Counted from the stretch's first letter, positions 28,077 through 36,360 are shown. The stretch: 64,000 bases of DNA from Flavobacterium sp. JAS (GCF_020991455.1 NZ_JAJMOX010000011.1:124001-188000); one strand, 5' to 3'. Numbers and translations are program-made. Notes: generated by a model from the sequence alone, not told the origin.

Positions 28077-28774
28077 GAATTTGGAAACATATAAAAATAC
28101 ATTTAAAACTACTTATTCGATTTAAAAACGATTTGCTAAGTAGAGATTTTTTCAAGTTTTCTGAAGAAATGCAACATGAATTTGTTTTTGATTATGCACT
28201 AACAATATCGCAGGAAATAAAACCAGGTCTGACTTTTGAAAATAAGTTGCATAATATTGAATTGGCTTCAAAAAGAATAAACCGACATGTTCTTAAACCA
28301 AATCAAATCCTTTCTTTCCTGAAAATTATTGGAAATCCAAATCGGAATTTTAAGAAAAGCAGAACTTTAGTAGACGGGAAGTTAAAACAAGAGAATGGAG
28401 GAGGGATGTGTCAGGTATCAGGAATTGTATACCAAATGAGTTTAATTGCTGGTTTAGAAATTTTAGAGAGGCACAATCATTCTGTTGATATTTATACTGA
28501 AGAAACAAGGTTTGCACCTTTAGGTTGTGATGCAACAATTGTTTATGGATATAAAGATTTGAGAATAAAAAATAACTTGCCATTTCCTGTTAAGTTTGAA
28601 ATTAGAATAGTTGATAATTATTTACATGCAACTTTGTTTAGTGTAAAAGTAATTGAGAAGAAAGAATTAGCTTTTGAATCTATAATGGATCAAAATTTTG
28701 TTTATGTAAATGTTTTCAATAATGATAGAAAATTGTTGAATCAATCTAAATATAAGGTAGTAAATTTAGAGTAA
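28073..28774 (+). CDS. VanW family protein
   Basis: 233 residues with no signal peptide. The VanW core is clear: ILSFLKIIGNPNRNFKKSR, then VDGKLKQENGGGMCQVSGIV (GGGxCQ with the conserved Cys), LEILERHNHSVDI, APLGCDATIVYGYKDLRIKN and NNLPFPVKFEI. VanW proteins occur in some vancomycin-resistance clusters and in many other genomes, without an agreed function. Here the only partner is the overlapping methyltransferase, and no van resistance genes are present, so resistance should not be assumed. Confidence 0.9.
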   Translation: MRIWKHIKIHLKLLIRFKNDLLSRDFFKFSEEMQHEFVFDYALTISQEIKPGLTFENKLHNIELASKRINRHVLKPNQILSFLKIIGNPNRNFKKSRTLVDGKLKQENGGGMCQVSGIVYQMSLIAGLEILERHNHSVDIYTEETRFAPLGCDATIVYGYKDLRIKNNLPFPVKFEIRIVDNYLHATLFSVKVIEKKELAFESIMDQNFVYVNVFNNDRKLLNQSKYKVVNLE

Positions 28775-28856
28775 CAATACCTTTTATCGGATCAATCCTC
28801 GTAGCTTTATTGTGTAGAAGATTTATGAAAAATAATTACTATTAAATGAAATTAAA

Positions 28857-29234
28857 ATGAAACATAAAGCAGTATCAATCAGACCGTTTATTGGAGCAAA
28901 AGATTTTGAAATCTCCAGAAGTTTCTACAAGGATTTAGGTTTCGAAGAAGGAGTTTTAGACTCAAAGTTTTCTGTTTTTAAAACGGGAGATTTAGCCTTT
29001 TATCTTCAAGATTATTATGATAAAAGCTGGAATGAAAACACGATGATTTTCCTTGAAGTCGAAGATGTTGATTACTATTTCAATGAACTTCTAAAACTTA
29101 ATCTGACTGAAAAATACAGTGTAAAATTAACTCCAACACGCCATCTCGATTGGGGAAGCGAATGTTTTTTACACGATCCGTCAGGTGTTTTATGGCATTT
29201 TGGAAATTTCTCAGGGAAAGAATATAAAAAATAG
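28857..29234 (+). CDS. VOC superfamily (glyoxalase/bleomycin-resistance-like) protein
   Basis: 125 residues with the double beta-alpha-beta-beta-beta pattern: RPFIGAKDFEISRSFYKDLGF, FSVFKTGDLAFYLQDYY, NTMIFLEVEDVDYYF and WGSECFLHDPSGVLWHFGNF. The C-terminal DPSGVLWHF has the Asp and His commonly seen in VOC proteins. Metal use and substrate are not decidable. A truncated relative is at 27260-27349. Its stop codon lies inside the convergent hairpin at 29226-29323. Confidence 0.88.
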   Translation: MKHKAVSIRPFIGAKDFEISRSFYKDLGFEEGVLDSKFSVFKTGDLAFYLQDYYDKSWNENTMIFLEVEDVDYYFNELLKLNLTEKYSVKLTPTRHLDWGSECFLHDPSGVLWHFGNFSGKEYKK

Positions 29235-29323
29235 CCACGAATTCACGAATTTTTGCTAAACGTTGCTTGTAGTTTTTACAAACAGAATCAAAATAAAACT
29301 CGTGAATTTGTGGCTATTTTTTT
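29226..29323. terminator. Long shared 3'-end hairpin of convergent genes
   Basis: AAAAAATAGCCACGAATTCACGA at the left is mirrored by TCGTGAATT-GTGGCTATTTTTT on the right (about 29300-29322), so the two transcripts can share a bidirectional terminator. The left arm includes the stop of the VOC gene and the right arm abuts the stop of the 2H phosphoesterase gene at 29322. Confidence 0.75.
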
Positions 29324-30008
29324 AATTCATCAGATAAAAATCTGCCAATTGAATTGTATTTCTCTCTCTCTGATACCAATCATTATAAACCAATTCTATT
29401 TTATCAACCGTAAATGTTCCGAAATCAAAATCACGGAATTTCCCTGTAATCGCGACTAATTTCTCTGGATTTTGAAGTTTTTCCTGAAATCTTATAACCG
29501 TTACATGCGCTGTTGAAATGGCATAACGACTATCAATACTTTGTTCTAAAGTTGATTTTTTGAAATTTTCACGCAATTTATCTCTTAGATTATTCAAAGA
29601 TTCATCTGTTGGGAAACCTTGAATCATTATAGCAGAAGGTGAGGCTGTAACGCCACGAAATTCAATTTTGATTTCGTTTAAATCAATTAAGCTTTTTTGG
29701 ATAATTTCGACATAATCCGGAATCGAAACTTTATCTAAACTAAAACCTTCATAACATGAAATAATTGACATTGCAGTAATATGAATATCTGAATCGGGGT
29801 AATAATATTGCAAAGGATCTATGGCTTTTAATTCGTCTAAAAATAACTGAATATTTGCCTTAATTACTTCATTTGGACGAATTAATAATGTAACTCCAAA
29901 ACGGGAATCAGATTGGTCATTAATTTGAGAATCTAATTTGTAATTACCGTCTAAAATAGCTTCAGATGATTTTTTGTAGAGCTCGTTATAATGTTCTTGT
30001 AAATTCAT
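29322..30008 (-). CDS. 2H phosphoesterase-like (2'-5' RNA ligase superfamily) protein
   Basis: 228 residues. Two H-x-T motifs, DIHITAMS near residue 95 and AHVTVIRF near 175, are spaced as in 2H phosphoesterases, which act on cyclic phosphate or 2'-5' phosphodiester bonds. The N-terminus (RFGVTLLIRPNEVIKANI) and middle fit the duplicated beta-alpha fold. Relatives in flavobacteria are sometimes labelled mutarotase, which the motifs do not support. It is 6 bases downstream of the DUF1801 gene at 30015, so the pair is probably an operon. Confidence 0.7.
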   Translation of the reverse strand: MNLQEHYNELYKKSSEAILDGNYKLDSQINDQSDSRFGVTLLIRPNEVIKANIQLFLDELKAIDPLQYYYPDSDIHITAMSIISCYEGFSLDKVSIPDYVEIIQKSLIDLNEIKIEFRGVTASPSAIMIQGFPTDESLNNLRDKLRENFKKSTLEQSIDSRYAISTAHVTVIRFQEKLQNPEKLVAITGKFRDFDFGTFTVDKIELVYNDWYQRERNTIQLADFYLMN

Positions 30009-30014
30009 TTAGTA

Positions 30015-30383
30015 TTATTTCTTTTTCACTTTTTCCATATTTTCTTTTACTCTGAATTTTACAATTTTAGTAATCAGGTCAAAAGGCATTGGTTGATTTA
30101 GTGGAAATTGTACAGAACCTTTCCCTGATTTGTATTTCGAAAGTTCTTCCTTAAAAGCTTCGTGACCGTTTGGTAAAGCATACAAACCAATATGATTTTT
30201 GTAGGCAGCAAAATAAACCACGATTCCGTTTTGCTCAAAAGCCGGCATCGAATAACTGATTTTTTCTTTGGCATCCGGCGCTGCTTTGTGAATAGTCATT
30301 CGAACTTTATCTAAAATCTCCTGAACATCATTTGGGAATGCTCCAATGTATTCGTCTATGTTTTCTGGTTTCTTAGTCTCCAT
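30015..30383 (-). CDS. DUF1801/YdhG-like iron-chaperone-fold protein
   Basis: 122 residues, single domain. IDEYIGAFPNDVQEILDKVR, ISYSMPAFEQNGIVVYFAAYK, HIGLYALPNGHEAF and GKGSVQFPLNQPMP are standard for the DUF1801 (YdhG/frataxin-like fold) family. Function is not established, although some members are called iron chaperones on structural grounds. It starts the operon with the 2H phosphoesterase gene. Two distant relatives are at 37568 and 46032. Confidence 0.87.
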   Translation of the reverse strand: METKKPENIDEYIGAFPNDVQEILDKVRMTIHKAAPDAKEKISYSMPAFEQNGIVVYFAAYKNHIGLYALPNGHEAFKEELSKYKSGKGSVQFPLNQPMPFDLITKIVKFRVKENMEKVKKK

Positions 30384-30420
30384 TTTATGTAATTTATTTT
30401 GAAGAATAGGTTAATGAATC

Positions 30421-30606
30421 TCTCGCAAAGACGTAGAGACGCAAAGTTTTATTTTGCCAAAGATTAAAAGATTAAAAGGATTTTTTCACGCAGATTCAGC
30501 AGATTTTAGCAGATTTATTTTTTATATAATTATCTGCGTATATCGGCCTAAATCTTTTTAAATCTGCGTGAAACAAAAAACTTTGCGTCTCTACGTCTTT
30601 GCGAGA
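30421..30606. repeat. 30-bp perfect inverted repeat with nested arms
   Basis: Tctcgcaaagacgtagagac and ten more bases (30421-30450) match the reverse complement at 30577-30606 without a mismatch. Inside are nested cacgcagatt/aatctgcgtg arms (about 30485-30515 and 30560-30572). It fills the gap between the AHSA1-type gene (ending 30640) and the DUF1801 gene. It may form a large cruciform or RNA hairpin. Confidence 0.9.
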
Positions 30607-30639
30607 TTAAAACATAAAAATCTTTATTCATTAATCTTC

Positions 30640-31107
30640 TTACGCAAGTCCTTTCGGAAAGCGATCCAAAACTAAATTAAGTTGAATTTTATGTTCTAAA
30701 TATGCTTTTGCTCCAGCTAAAACTAACGTAAAACCTTCAGTAGAATTGCGAACCTGATCTATTATTTTATCTGAATCTCCTTTTAAACCGGAATTGGTAA
30801 TGCTTACAAAAGTTTCATTTTCGTTCAACGAAGTAAAAATCCATTCGACTATTGTTGTTTCATCAGGATTTCCCCATTCGATTACAATCTTTTTATTTTC
30901 CTGTAAAACATGCGTTGTAACAGTTAGAGAAAAACCATACATTTCCCATGTCCATTCGGTTTTTGTGTCCTGTTCTAATTTTCCGGAACCTTTTGTGAAC
31001 CAAAATTTGCGGGTAATTTCCGGGTCTGTAAAAGCCTGAAAAACTTCTGAAAGAGGTTTTCTAATCAGCATTTCGGCTTTTGCGAAGTGGTTATTTTCTG
31101 CTTTCAT
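30640..31107 (-). CDS. SRPBCC/AHSA1 domain protein
   Basis: 155 residues from the ATG at 31107 (MKAENNHFAKAEMLIRKPLS). An in-frame ATG at 31185 would add 26 residues (YFKFQVLHFKFYISHF) that translate an AT-rich repeat and are not conserved in this family, so I reject it. EVFQAFTDPEITRKFWFTKG, TEWTWEMYGF and VSITNSGLKG are typical of Aha1-like START-fold domains, which bind hydrophobic ligands. Ligand unknown. A second AHSA1-type gene is at 41638. Confidence 0.85.
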   Translation of the reverse strand: MKAENNHFAKAEMLIRKPLSEVFQAFTDPEITRKFWFTKGSGKLEQDTKTEWTWEMYGFSLTVTTHVLQENKKIVIEWGNPDETTIVEWIFTSLNENETFVSITNSGLKGDSDKIIDQVRNSTEGFTLVLAGAKAYLEHKIQLNLVLDRFPKGLA

Positions 31108-31185
31108 CTGTGAATTGTTAGTTGTGAAATGTGAAATGTAAAACTTGAAATGTAAAACTTGAAACTTGAAATATTTTTTTTCCAA
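31108..31185. repeat. Short-word repeat upstream of the AHSA1 gene
   Basis: Tandem near-copies of gtgaaatgtaaaacttgaaa words. The same kind of word forms inverted repeats at 8624-8740 and 50710-50830. It extends an open reading frame but looks non-coding. Confidence 0.6.
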
Positions 31186-31278
31186 CCTCTAATTTAAGAA
31201 ACAAATTCCAATTACATAAATAAAAAAAATCCATACAAGTTTTAAGCTGCATGGATTTCAAATTCTGAAAGTATATTT

Positions 31279-32229
31279 TTATTCTCTTATTGTAGTTTTA
31301 TCGTGCAGCGCCATTTCGGCAATTTCGTCTTTACGTTTAAAACTTACGCCTTTATGTTGCTGCATGTATTTAATAAGATCGTTTGCTGCTTTTACCATTT
31401 GAGGAGTTCCGCCAATACGATCATGAAAACTAATAGACATTTGTCGGCGTTGCGTTTCGCTTTCGGCATATAGTTGATTAAATTCCATTTTAACCTGTTG
31501 CAAAAATTGATCTGCGGAAAAGTTTTTTCCTTCAATCAAAACAATATCATTGTTTCGAATTGTATACGGAACAACGGCGAAATCTTTATTTTTAACCTGA
31601 ATAATAAAAGGTTCATCACGACTTAAATCATCGATATGATATTTAAAACCAAGTTCTTGTAAAATATCGAGCGTATTTGTACCGCGTCGCAGCCAGTTTG
31701 CATTATAACCAACAGGAGTAAAGCCTGTTACATTTTTTATAGCATCAACGCCGTCTTTAATGAATTTTTTCTCTTCGTCATAAGGCATTGTATATTGTGT
31801 GCTCCAACTCATTCCGTGAGCAGCAGCTTCGTGACCTCGCTGTACAATTTCTTTGGCTAGTTGAGGATTTTTTAGAACTGCAGTTCCTACCATGTGCGAA
31901 GTAACTTTTACACCAAGTTTATCCCAATTGTCCAACATTCTCGGAATCCCTTCTTTATATCCGTAATCGTACCACGTTGCTGAAGGAAGATCAATATAAC
32001 CTTTTTGTATATTTTGAGGAAACGGGCTTTCTGCATTTTCGGGTTGTCCGCCAGCTTCAAATTGCATTGAAATCGAAACAACTAATCTTGAACCATCGGC
32101 CCATTTTGTTTTTTGAGGAGATAAAAAAGGAGTCGGTTTTGGAATTTCTGAAAAAGTTTCGATGGGATTTATCATGCCAACCATACCTATAATTCCGGTT
32201 TGTTTTATAAAATTTCGCCTTGAACTCAT
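31279..32229 (-). CDS. Polysaccharide deacetylase family protein, Tat-type leader
   Basis: 316 residues. The leader MSSRRNFIKQTGIIGMVGMI has the twin-arginine pattern SRRNFIK, so export of a folded protein is likely. The NodB domain holds the metal His pair in GHEAAAHGMSW and an alternative first motif (RLVVSISMQFEAGG), closest to PuuE/peptidoglycan-deacetylase or allantoinase-like members rather than chitin deacetylases. The motif YTIRNND is near the end of the domain. Substrate unknown. It follows DoxX by 5 bases, so they are an operon, probably under the AraC regulator divergent from doxX. Confidence 0.88.
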   Translation of the reverse strand: MSSRRNFIKQTGIIGMVGMINPIETFSEIPKPTPFLSPQKTKWADGSRLVVSISMQFEAGGQPENAESPFPQNIQKGYIDLPSATWYDYGYKEGIPRMLDNWDKLGVKVTSHMVGTAVLKNPQLAKEIVQRGHEAAAHGMSWSTQYTMPYDEEKKFIKDGVDAIKNVTGFTPVGYNANWLRRGTNTLDILQELGFKYHIDDLSRDEPFIIQVKNKDFAVVPYTIRNNDIVLIEGKNFSADQFLQQVKMEFNQLYAESETQRRQMSISFHDRIGGTPQMVKAANDLIKYMQQHKGVSFKRKDEIAEMALHDKTTIRE

Positions 32230-32234
32230 GGTAA

Positions 32235-32627
32235 TTATTTTTTAATTAATAGATCAATTGCCCAACTGTTAGAATCAATGAAATGTAAAAGTAAAGCAAA
32301 AAATGCAATGTGAATGAGTTGTGACGGAATAGCTTCCCAATTCTCAATCATCGCAGTTCCAAATAATAATGCTAACATTACAAATCCTCCGGCGATTAAA
32401 GAAGGTCTTGTAAATAACCCTAATAATAAGAGTAAGCCAATTGCAAATTCGGCTATTGGTAAAATGTAGCTAAAAGGTGTTACGATGATTCTTGGCAACA
32501 TAGAATTTTCAAAACTGCCAATCATCCAGTTGCTAAAAGTAGTTAGTTTTGGCAGACGTACCAATCCGTGACCAAACATGCTTATGGCGATTGCAAGGCG
32601 TAATAGTAAAAAAGAAGTTGTTTCCAT
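32235..32627 (-). CDS. DoxX family membrane protein
   Basis: 130 residues with four membrane helices (about 5-25, 45-70, 73-93, 100-120). GHGLVRLPKL and the central LLLLGLFTRPSLIAGG are the DoxX pattern. DoxX members are small quinone-interacting or redox-related membrane proteins, function often unknown. It is the first gene of the doxX-deacetylase operon. A motif that also precedes the NmrA-like gene lies 18 bases upstream, see 32645-32665. Confidence 0.88.
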   Translation of the reverse strand: METTSFLLLRLAIAISMFGHGLVRLPKLTTFSNWMIGSFENSMLPRIIVTPFSYILPIAEFAIGLLLLLGLFTRPSLIAGGFVMLALLFGTAMIENWEAIPSQLIHIAFFALLLHFIDSNSWAIDLLIKK

Positions 32628-32644
32628 TTTGTATGATTTTATAG

Positions 32645-32665
32645 TACAAAGTTGAGAAGAACAAC
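32645..32665 (-). promoter_or_regulatory. Shared motif TACAAAGTTG-N5-AACAAC before doxX
   Basis: TACAAAGTTG AGAAG AACAAC on the plus strand. On the minus strand it reads as GTTGTT then CAACTTTGTA 19 bases before the doxX ATG. The same TACAAAGTTG-N3-AACAAC occurs at 41564-41582, 19-21 bases before the NmrA-like gene. GTTG and CAAC form an inverted repeat. It may be a -7 region overlapped by an operator; regulator unknown. Confidence 0.4.
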
Positions 32666-32711
32666 TTTTTTAAATTTGTACAATCATTGGATTAATTTGT
32701 ATTTTTGGAAG

Positions 32712-33545
32712 ATGGAAATTAGAAATTTATACCGCCCTTTTGAACTTCAGTTTCTGGAAGTTTCAGAATACGAAGCCAAAGAACGCAAAAACACTTTTTT
32801 TGAAATGGTTTTTGTTTTAGAAGGAAAAGGCATTCAGATTATCAACGATCACCGATTGCCTTATAGCAGCGATAAATTGTTTTTGATTTTTCCTCAGGAC
32901 ACGCATAGTTTTGAAGTTATCGAGAAAACGAAGTTTTTCTTTATCAGGTTTCATGATAGTTATCTTAAAACGCAAAATAGTGATTGGATTCAGAAATTGG
33001 AATTTATCTTTCATAATCACAATCATTTACCGGGCTGTATTTTAAAAACCGTAACCGATAAACCTTTGTTGCGAGCCATGGTAGAAGCATTGATTAGAGA
33101 AGAGAATAGTAATTTTCCGCAACAGCAAGAAGTAACAAAGCAAATACTAAATACGATTATTACTCTTGCTGCCAGAAATATTTCGCTTATATCACCGCTT
33201 GCTCTGAACCAATCTAATGCTGAACCGAGTTTAGATTTACTGAATTATGTGCATCATAATATTTATCAGCCAGAGGAATTAAAAGCATCAAAAATGGCTT
33301 TAAAATTCAATGTTTCTCCTACATATATCAGTGAATATTTTAAAACCAAAACCGGGCAAAGTATTCAACAATACACAATTGCCTATAAAATAAAACTAAT
33401 CGAAACCCGATTGAAGTTTACCAATATGCAAATCAATGAAATTGTTTATGAATTTGGTTTTAGCGATGCGAGTCACCTCAATCGATTGTTTAAAAAATAT
33501 ACGGGATTGAATCCGAGTGATTATAAAAAGCAATTTAAGAATTAG
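32712..33545 (+). CDS. AraC-family transcriptional regulator
   Basis: 277 residues from the ATG at 32712 (MEIRNLYRPFELQFLEV). The in-frame ATG at 32652 gives a 20-residue hydrophobic extension, and the region holds the divergent promoters, so I choose the later one. An N-terminal cupin ligand domain (about 10-100; GKGIQIINDHRLPYSSDKL) precedes two helix-turn-helix motifs (about 175-277; MALKFNVSPTYISEYFKTKT and VYEFGFSDASHLNRLFKKYT). It is divergent from doxX-deacetylase and probably regulates it. Confidence 0.9.
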   Translation: MEIRNLYRPFELQFLEVSEYEAKERKNTFFEMVFVLEGKGIQIINDHRLPYSSDKLFLIFPQDTHSFEVIEKTKFFFIRFHDSYLKTQNSDWIQKLEFIFHNHNHLPGCILKTVTDKPLLRAMVEALIREENSNFPQQQEVTKQILNTIITLAARNISLISPLALNQSNAEPSLDLLNYVHHNIYQPEELKASKMALKFNVSPTYISEYFKTKTGQSIQQYTIAYKIKLIETRLKFTNMQINEIVYEFGFSDASHLNRLFKKYTGLNPSDYKKQFKN

Positions 33546-33560
33546 AATTGATCTCGATTT

Positions 33561-34142
33561 TTAAGATTTGTCTTTATCAATCCATTTTCCAACGGTTGGC
33601 GGAACATAATTTCTCATTTTATCCAATAATTCATCAATGTTATCACTAACCAAAAGCATACCTTGATTGACTTCTTTGAGTAAACCTTTTTGGACCATTG
33701 TTTGCGTTAATTCAATTAGAGAATCATAAAATCCGTTGATGTTTAAAATGGCAATTGGTTTTTTATGCAAGCCTAATTGTGCCCAGGTCAACATTTCGAA
33801 AAGCTCTTCGAGAGTCCCAAAACCACCCGGAAGCGCTATAACACCATCGCATAAATCGTTCATTTTGGTTTTTCTTTCGTGCATACTTTGTACCAAAATT
33901 AATTCGGTTAAACCAAGATGCGCAATTTCTTTTGATCGTAGAAAATTTGGAAGAACACCAATTGCTTTTCCACCTTCATTTAGAATTCCATCTGCAACTG
34001 CGCCCATTAAACCAACATTTGCACCGCCATAAACTAATTCTATGTTTTGCTTTGCTAAGGTTTGCCCGAGTAAAGTCGCCTGTTCTTTATAAATTTCTTC
34101 GGTACCAAAACTGGACCCGCAGAATACTGTTATTCTTTTCAT
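33561..34142 (-). CDS. LOG family protein (nucleotide-sugar/cytokinin riboside monophosphate hydrolase type)
   Basis: 193 residues, TIGR00730 type. Signature PGGFGTLEELFEMLTWAQLG and the N-terminal CGSSFGTEEIYKEQA are intact. LOG proteins cleave nucleoside 5'-monophosphates to the base and ribose-5-phosphate; the bacterial substrate is uncertain. The gene shares one base with the end of the upstream GNAT gene (TAATG), and with the lactonase and another GNAT forms a four-gene minus-strand unit (36360 to 33561). Confidence 0.9.
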   Translation of the reverse strand: MKRITVFCGSSFGTEEIYKEQATLLGQTLAKQNIELVYGGANVGLMGAVADGILNEGGKAIGVLPNFLRSKEIAHLGLTELILVQSMHERKTKMNDLCDGVIALPGGFGTLEELFEMLTWAQLGLHKKPIAILNINGFYDSLIELTQTMVQKGLLKEVNQGMLLVSDNIDELLDKMRNYVPPTVGKWIDKDKS

Positions 34143-34669
34143 TATTTTTTTATTTCGTATACAAAATTATGACGGGAGGGTTCATTATAATAAGCAACCT
34201 CTATTTCTTCTACTTTTACTGCCCCTAATTTTTCTATCGCTTTTTGGGAACGGTAATTTTCTGCTCCGATATGAAATTGAACTTTGTTGACGTCTTTAAA
34301 AGCATATTCGAGCATCATTTTCTTAACGTGAGTATTAAATCCGGTACCCCAAAATTTTCTTCCATAAAAAGTATACCCAATAAAAACGGTTCTGTTTTCT
34401 TCGTCATATTCATAAAAACGTGTGCTTCCCGCTATTTCGCCTGTAGTTTTATCAATTATCAGAAAAGCGCCTTTGCTTTCCATGGCACCTTCAAAGAAAT
34501 TTTGAAAGACTTCTCTTTCGTAGCGGTTTTTATTGGGGTGTTGTTCCCAAATTAAAGGATCTGATGCTACTTTATATAGTGCATTAAAATCACTTTCCTG
34601 AAGCGGAATTAATTTGGTTAGATCGTCTTCTAGAATCTCAGGTTGCAGATTTAAAGGGGATATATTCAT
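34142..34669 (-). CDS. GNAT family N-acetyltransferase (RimJ/RimL-like)
   Basis: 175 residues. An acetyl-CoA site is visible in GYTFYGRKFWGTGFNTHVKK, with an N-terminal LTKLIPLQESDFNALYKVASD and the C-terminal AIEKLGAVKVE typical of RimJ/RimL-like enzymes that acetylate protein N-termini or small amines. Substrate unknown. It is translationally coupled to LOG (TAATG). Confidence 0.88.
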   Translation of the reverse strand: MNISPLNLQPEILEDDLTKLIPLQESDFNALYKVASDPLIWEQHPNKNRYEREVFQNFFEGAMESKGAFLIIDKTTGEIAGSTRFYEYDEENRTVFIGYTFYGRKFWGTGFNTHVKKMMLEYAFKDVNKVQFHIGAENYRSQKAIEKLGAVKVEEIEVAYYNEPSRHNFVYEIKK

Positions 34670-34687
34670 ATTGAGCTGTTTTTAAAG

Positions 34688-35812
34688 TTATATTTTTTTT
34701 ATCTGAACACAAGAAACATTCTCCATCTTAACCTGTTTCCCAGTTTTCTTTAGCAATCCTGTTTTTGAATTTCTTTTAAAAACTACAATATTTCCAGTGT
34801 TAACATTCGTTGCAACCAAGAACTTTCCGCTTTCATCGATCGCAAAAATTCTGGGATGTTTCCCTAAAGTCGATTGATAGCCAATGTTTTTCAAAAGACC
34901 ATTTTCGTCAATAGAGAAAATCGCAATATTGTTTTCTTTTCCTCTGTTTGTCGCATACAGAAATTTTCCGTCAGGCGAAACATGAATATCTGAACTTTCA
35001 AAACCTTCTGTAATTTTATCCGGATGTGTGTTGATATGCTGAACTTTTGTCAAAGCGCCATTTTGATATTGATAAACACTTATTGCGCCTGCCATTTCTT
35101 CGATACAATAACCAAATTTTTGATTGGGATGAAACGTAAAATGCCGTGGTCCGGCTTCTAAATCGGTTTTAAGAAAAGGATGATCCGTTTCTACCAAAGG
35201 TTTTTTCTGAGTTTCATCAAATCGATAAGAACGTATTTTATCAGCACCAAGATCCGGCATGAATAAATAATCATTTTCAGGCGAGAAGACAGTCGAATGA
35301 ATGTGCGATCTGACTTGTCTTTCTTTATTAACGCTTCCGTCCATATATTGAAAATTTTGGGCAATAGAATCTATTTTTCCATTTTCCAGAAGCGGATGAA
35401 CCGAGACACTTCCTTCGGTATAATTACCATTTACAAGCCATTTTCCGTTTTTATGAACCGACACATAAACGGGATTTTCGCCGCCACTTCTTTGACTGTT
35501 CAAAAAAGTCAAAGTTTTATTTTCGGGATTAAACTCGAAACTGCTTACACTTCCTGCATTTGGTGTTTTGGTATCGGTACAGGCGTACAAATATTTTCCG
35601 TTTGGAGACAAAGTCAAATACGACGGATTTACAACATTCTTTACAGAAGTTATTTTGCTAAGTTTTCCGTTTAAAGTATCTAGTTGATAGACCTGAATTG
35701 ATTCTGCAGTTTTATCTCTGTTGTAAGATCCCAGAAAGACATAAGTATTTTGTGAAAAGACATTAAAAACTAGAAGAAGTGCAATTGCTAAGAAGTATAT
35801 TTTAAGTTTCAA
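34688..35812 (-). CDS. Lactonase-family seven-bladed propeller protein, secreted
   Basis: 374 residues with a signal peptide (IYFLAIALLLVFNVFSQ). The repeated segments LSPNGKYLYACTDT, FHPNQKFGYCIEEM and VSPDGKFLYATNRG are the blade repeats of the YncE/6-phosphogluconolactonase-like propeller family (PF10282). Because it is exported it is unlikely to be the pentose-phosphate enzyme; a periplasmic lactonase or propeller binding protein is more likely. It is in one unit with two GNAT genes and LOG. Confidence 0.88.
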   Translation of the reverse strand: MKLKIYFLAIALLLVFNVFSQNTYVFLGSYNRDKTAESIQVYQLDTLNGKLSKITSVKNVVNPSYLTLSPNGKYLYACTDTKTPNAGSVSSFEFNPENKTLTFLNSQRSGGENPVYVSVHKNGKWLVNGNYTEGSVSVHPLLENGKIDSIAQNFQYMDGSVNKERQVRSHIHSTVFSPENDYLFMPDLGADKIRSYRFDETQKKPLVETDHPFLKTDLEAGPRHFTFHPNQKFGYCIEEMAGAISVYQYQNGALTKVQHINTHPDKITEGFESSDIHVSPDGKFLYATNRGKENNIAIFSIDENGLLKNIGYQSTLGKHPRIFAIDESGKFLVATNVNTGNIVVFKRNSKTGLLKKTGKQVKMENVSCVQIKKI

Positions 35813-35832
35813 GGTTTAATAAGGTATTAATT

Positions 35833-36360
35833 TTATGAGTTAATCTTTAATCTAAATCCAAAAACCGCCAATTCTCCCTGCATAAAATCTAAATCTTCAG
35901 ATCTTTTAAATCCTATGTTTTCATACATTTTCCAAGCTGTTTTCATTGCCAAAGTAGAGTGAATTATAAGTTGTTCGCGTTTATTGTCAGTGGCTTTTTT
36001 GATGCATTCCTGCGTCAGTAATTTACCAATTCCTTTTCCGCGTGTATTTGTATCAACGCCTAATAATCGGAAACCTGCTGCGTTTTGTTCCTGAGTTGCA
36101 ATTCCGCCCGAGCCATAATATTTCATATCATTAAAATAAACCACAGCGCCAAGAATTTTATTATTATCGATTGCTACTAAAAGTTCAGTTTCAGGATGAT
36201 TGGTAAAATCACCAATATTAGCCAGCATTTTATAATAATTGGGTTGGTCATTTTCTTTCGGAAAATCTTCTAATTGCGAATAAACACTGATGAGTAATTT
36301 TCCAATTTCTTCAAATTCTGATGGAGAAGCATTTCGAATAGTACAATCTGATTGATTCAT
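35833..36360 (-). CDS. GNAT family N-acetyltransferase
   Basis: 175 residues. IRNASPSEFEEIGKLLISVYSQL starts the fold; the acetyl-CoA loop is LLGVDTNTRGKGIGKLLTQECIKKA; the last strand has MYENIGFKRSEDLDFMQG. All GNAT landmarks are present, substrate unknown. It lies first in the four-gene unit that runs to LOG, with 20 bases to the lactonase-like gene. Confidence 0.88.
   Translation of the reverse strand: MNQSDCTIRNASPSEFEEIGKLLISVYSQLEDFPKENDQPNYYKMLANIGDFTNHPETELLVAIDNNKILGAVVYFNDMKYYGSGGIATQEQNAAGFRLLGVDTNTRGKGIGKLLTQECIKKATDNKREQLIIHSTLAMKTAWKMYENIGFKRSEDLDFMQGELAVFGFRLKINS

Noticed and set aside
28073-28774. VanW as evidence for vancomycin resistance
   Set aside because: No VanA/H/X/R/S genes are present, and VanW alone does not confer resistance.
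29253-29459. Short plus-strand ORF between the VOC and 2H phosphoesterase genes
   Set aside because: It lies in the terminator hairpin and antisense to the next gene.
34688-35812. Propeller protein as the pentose-phosphate 6-phosphogluconolactonase
   Set aside because: It has a signal peptide, so a cytoplasmic pathway role is unlikely.
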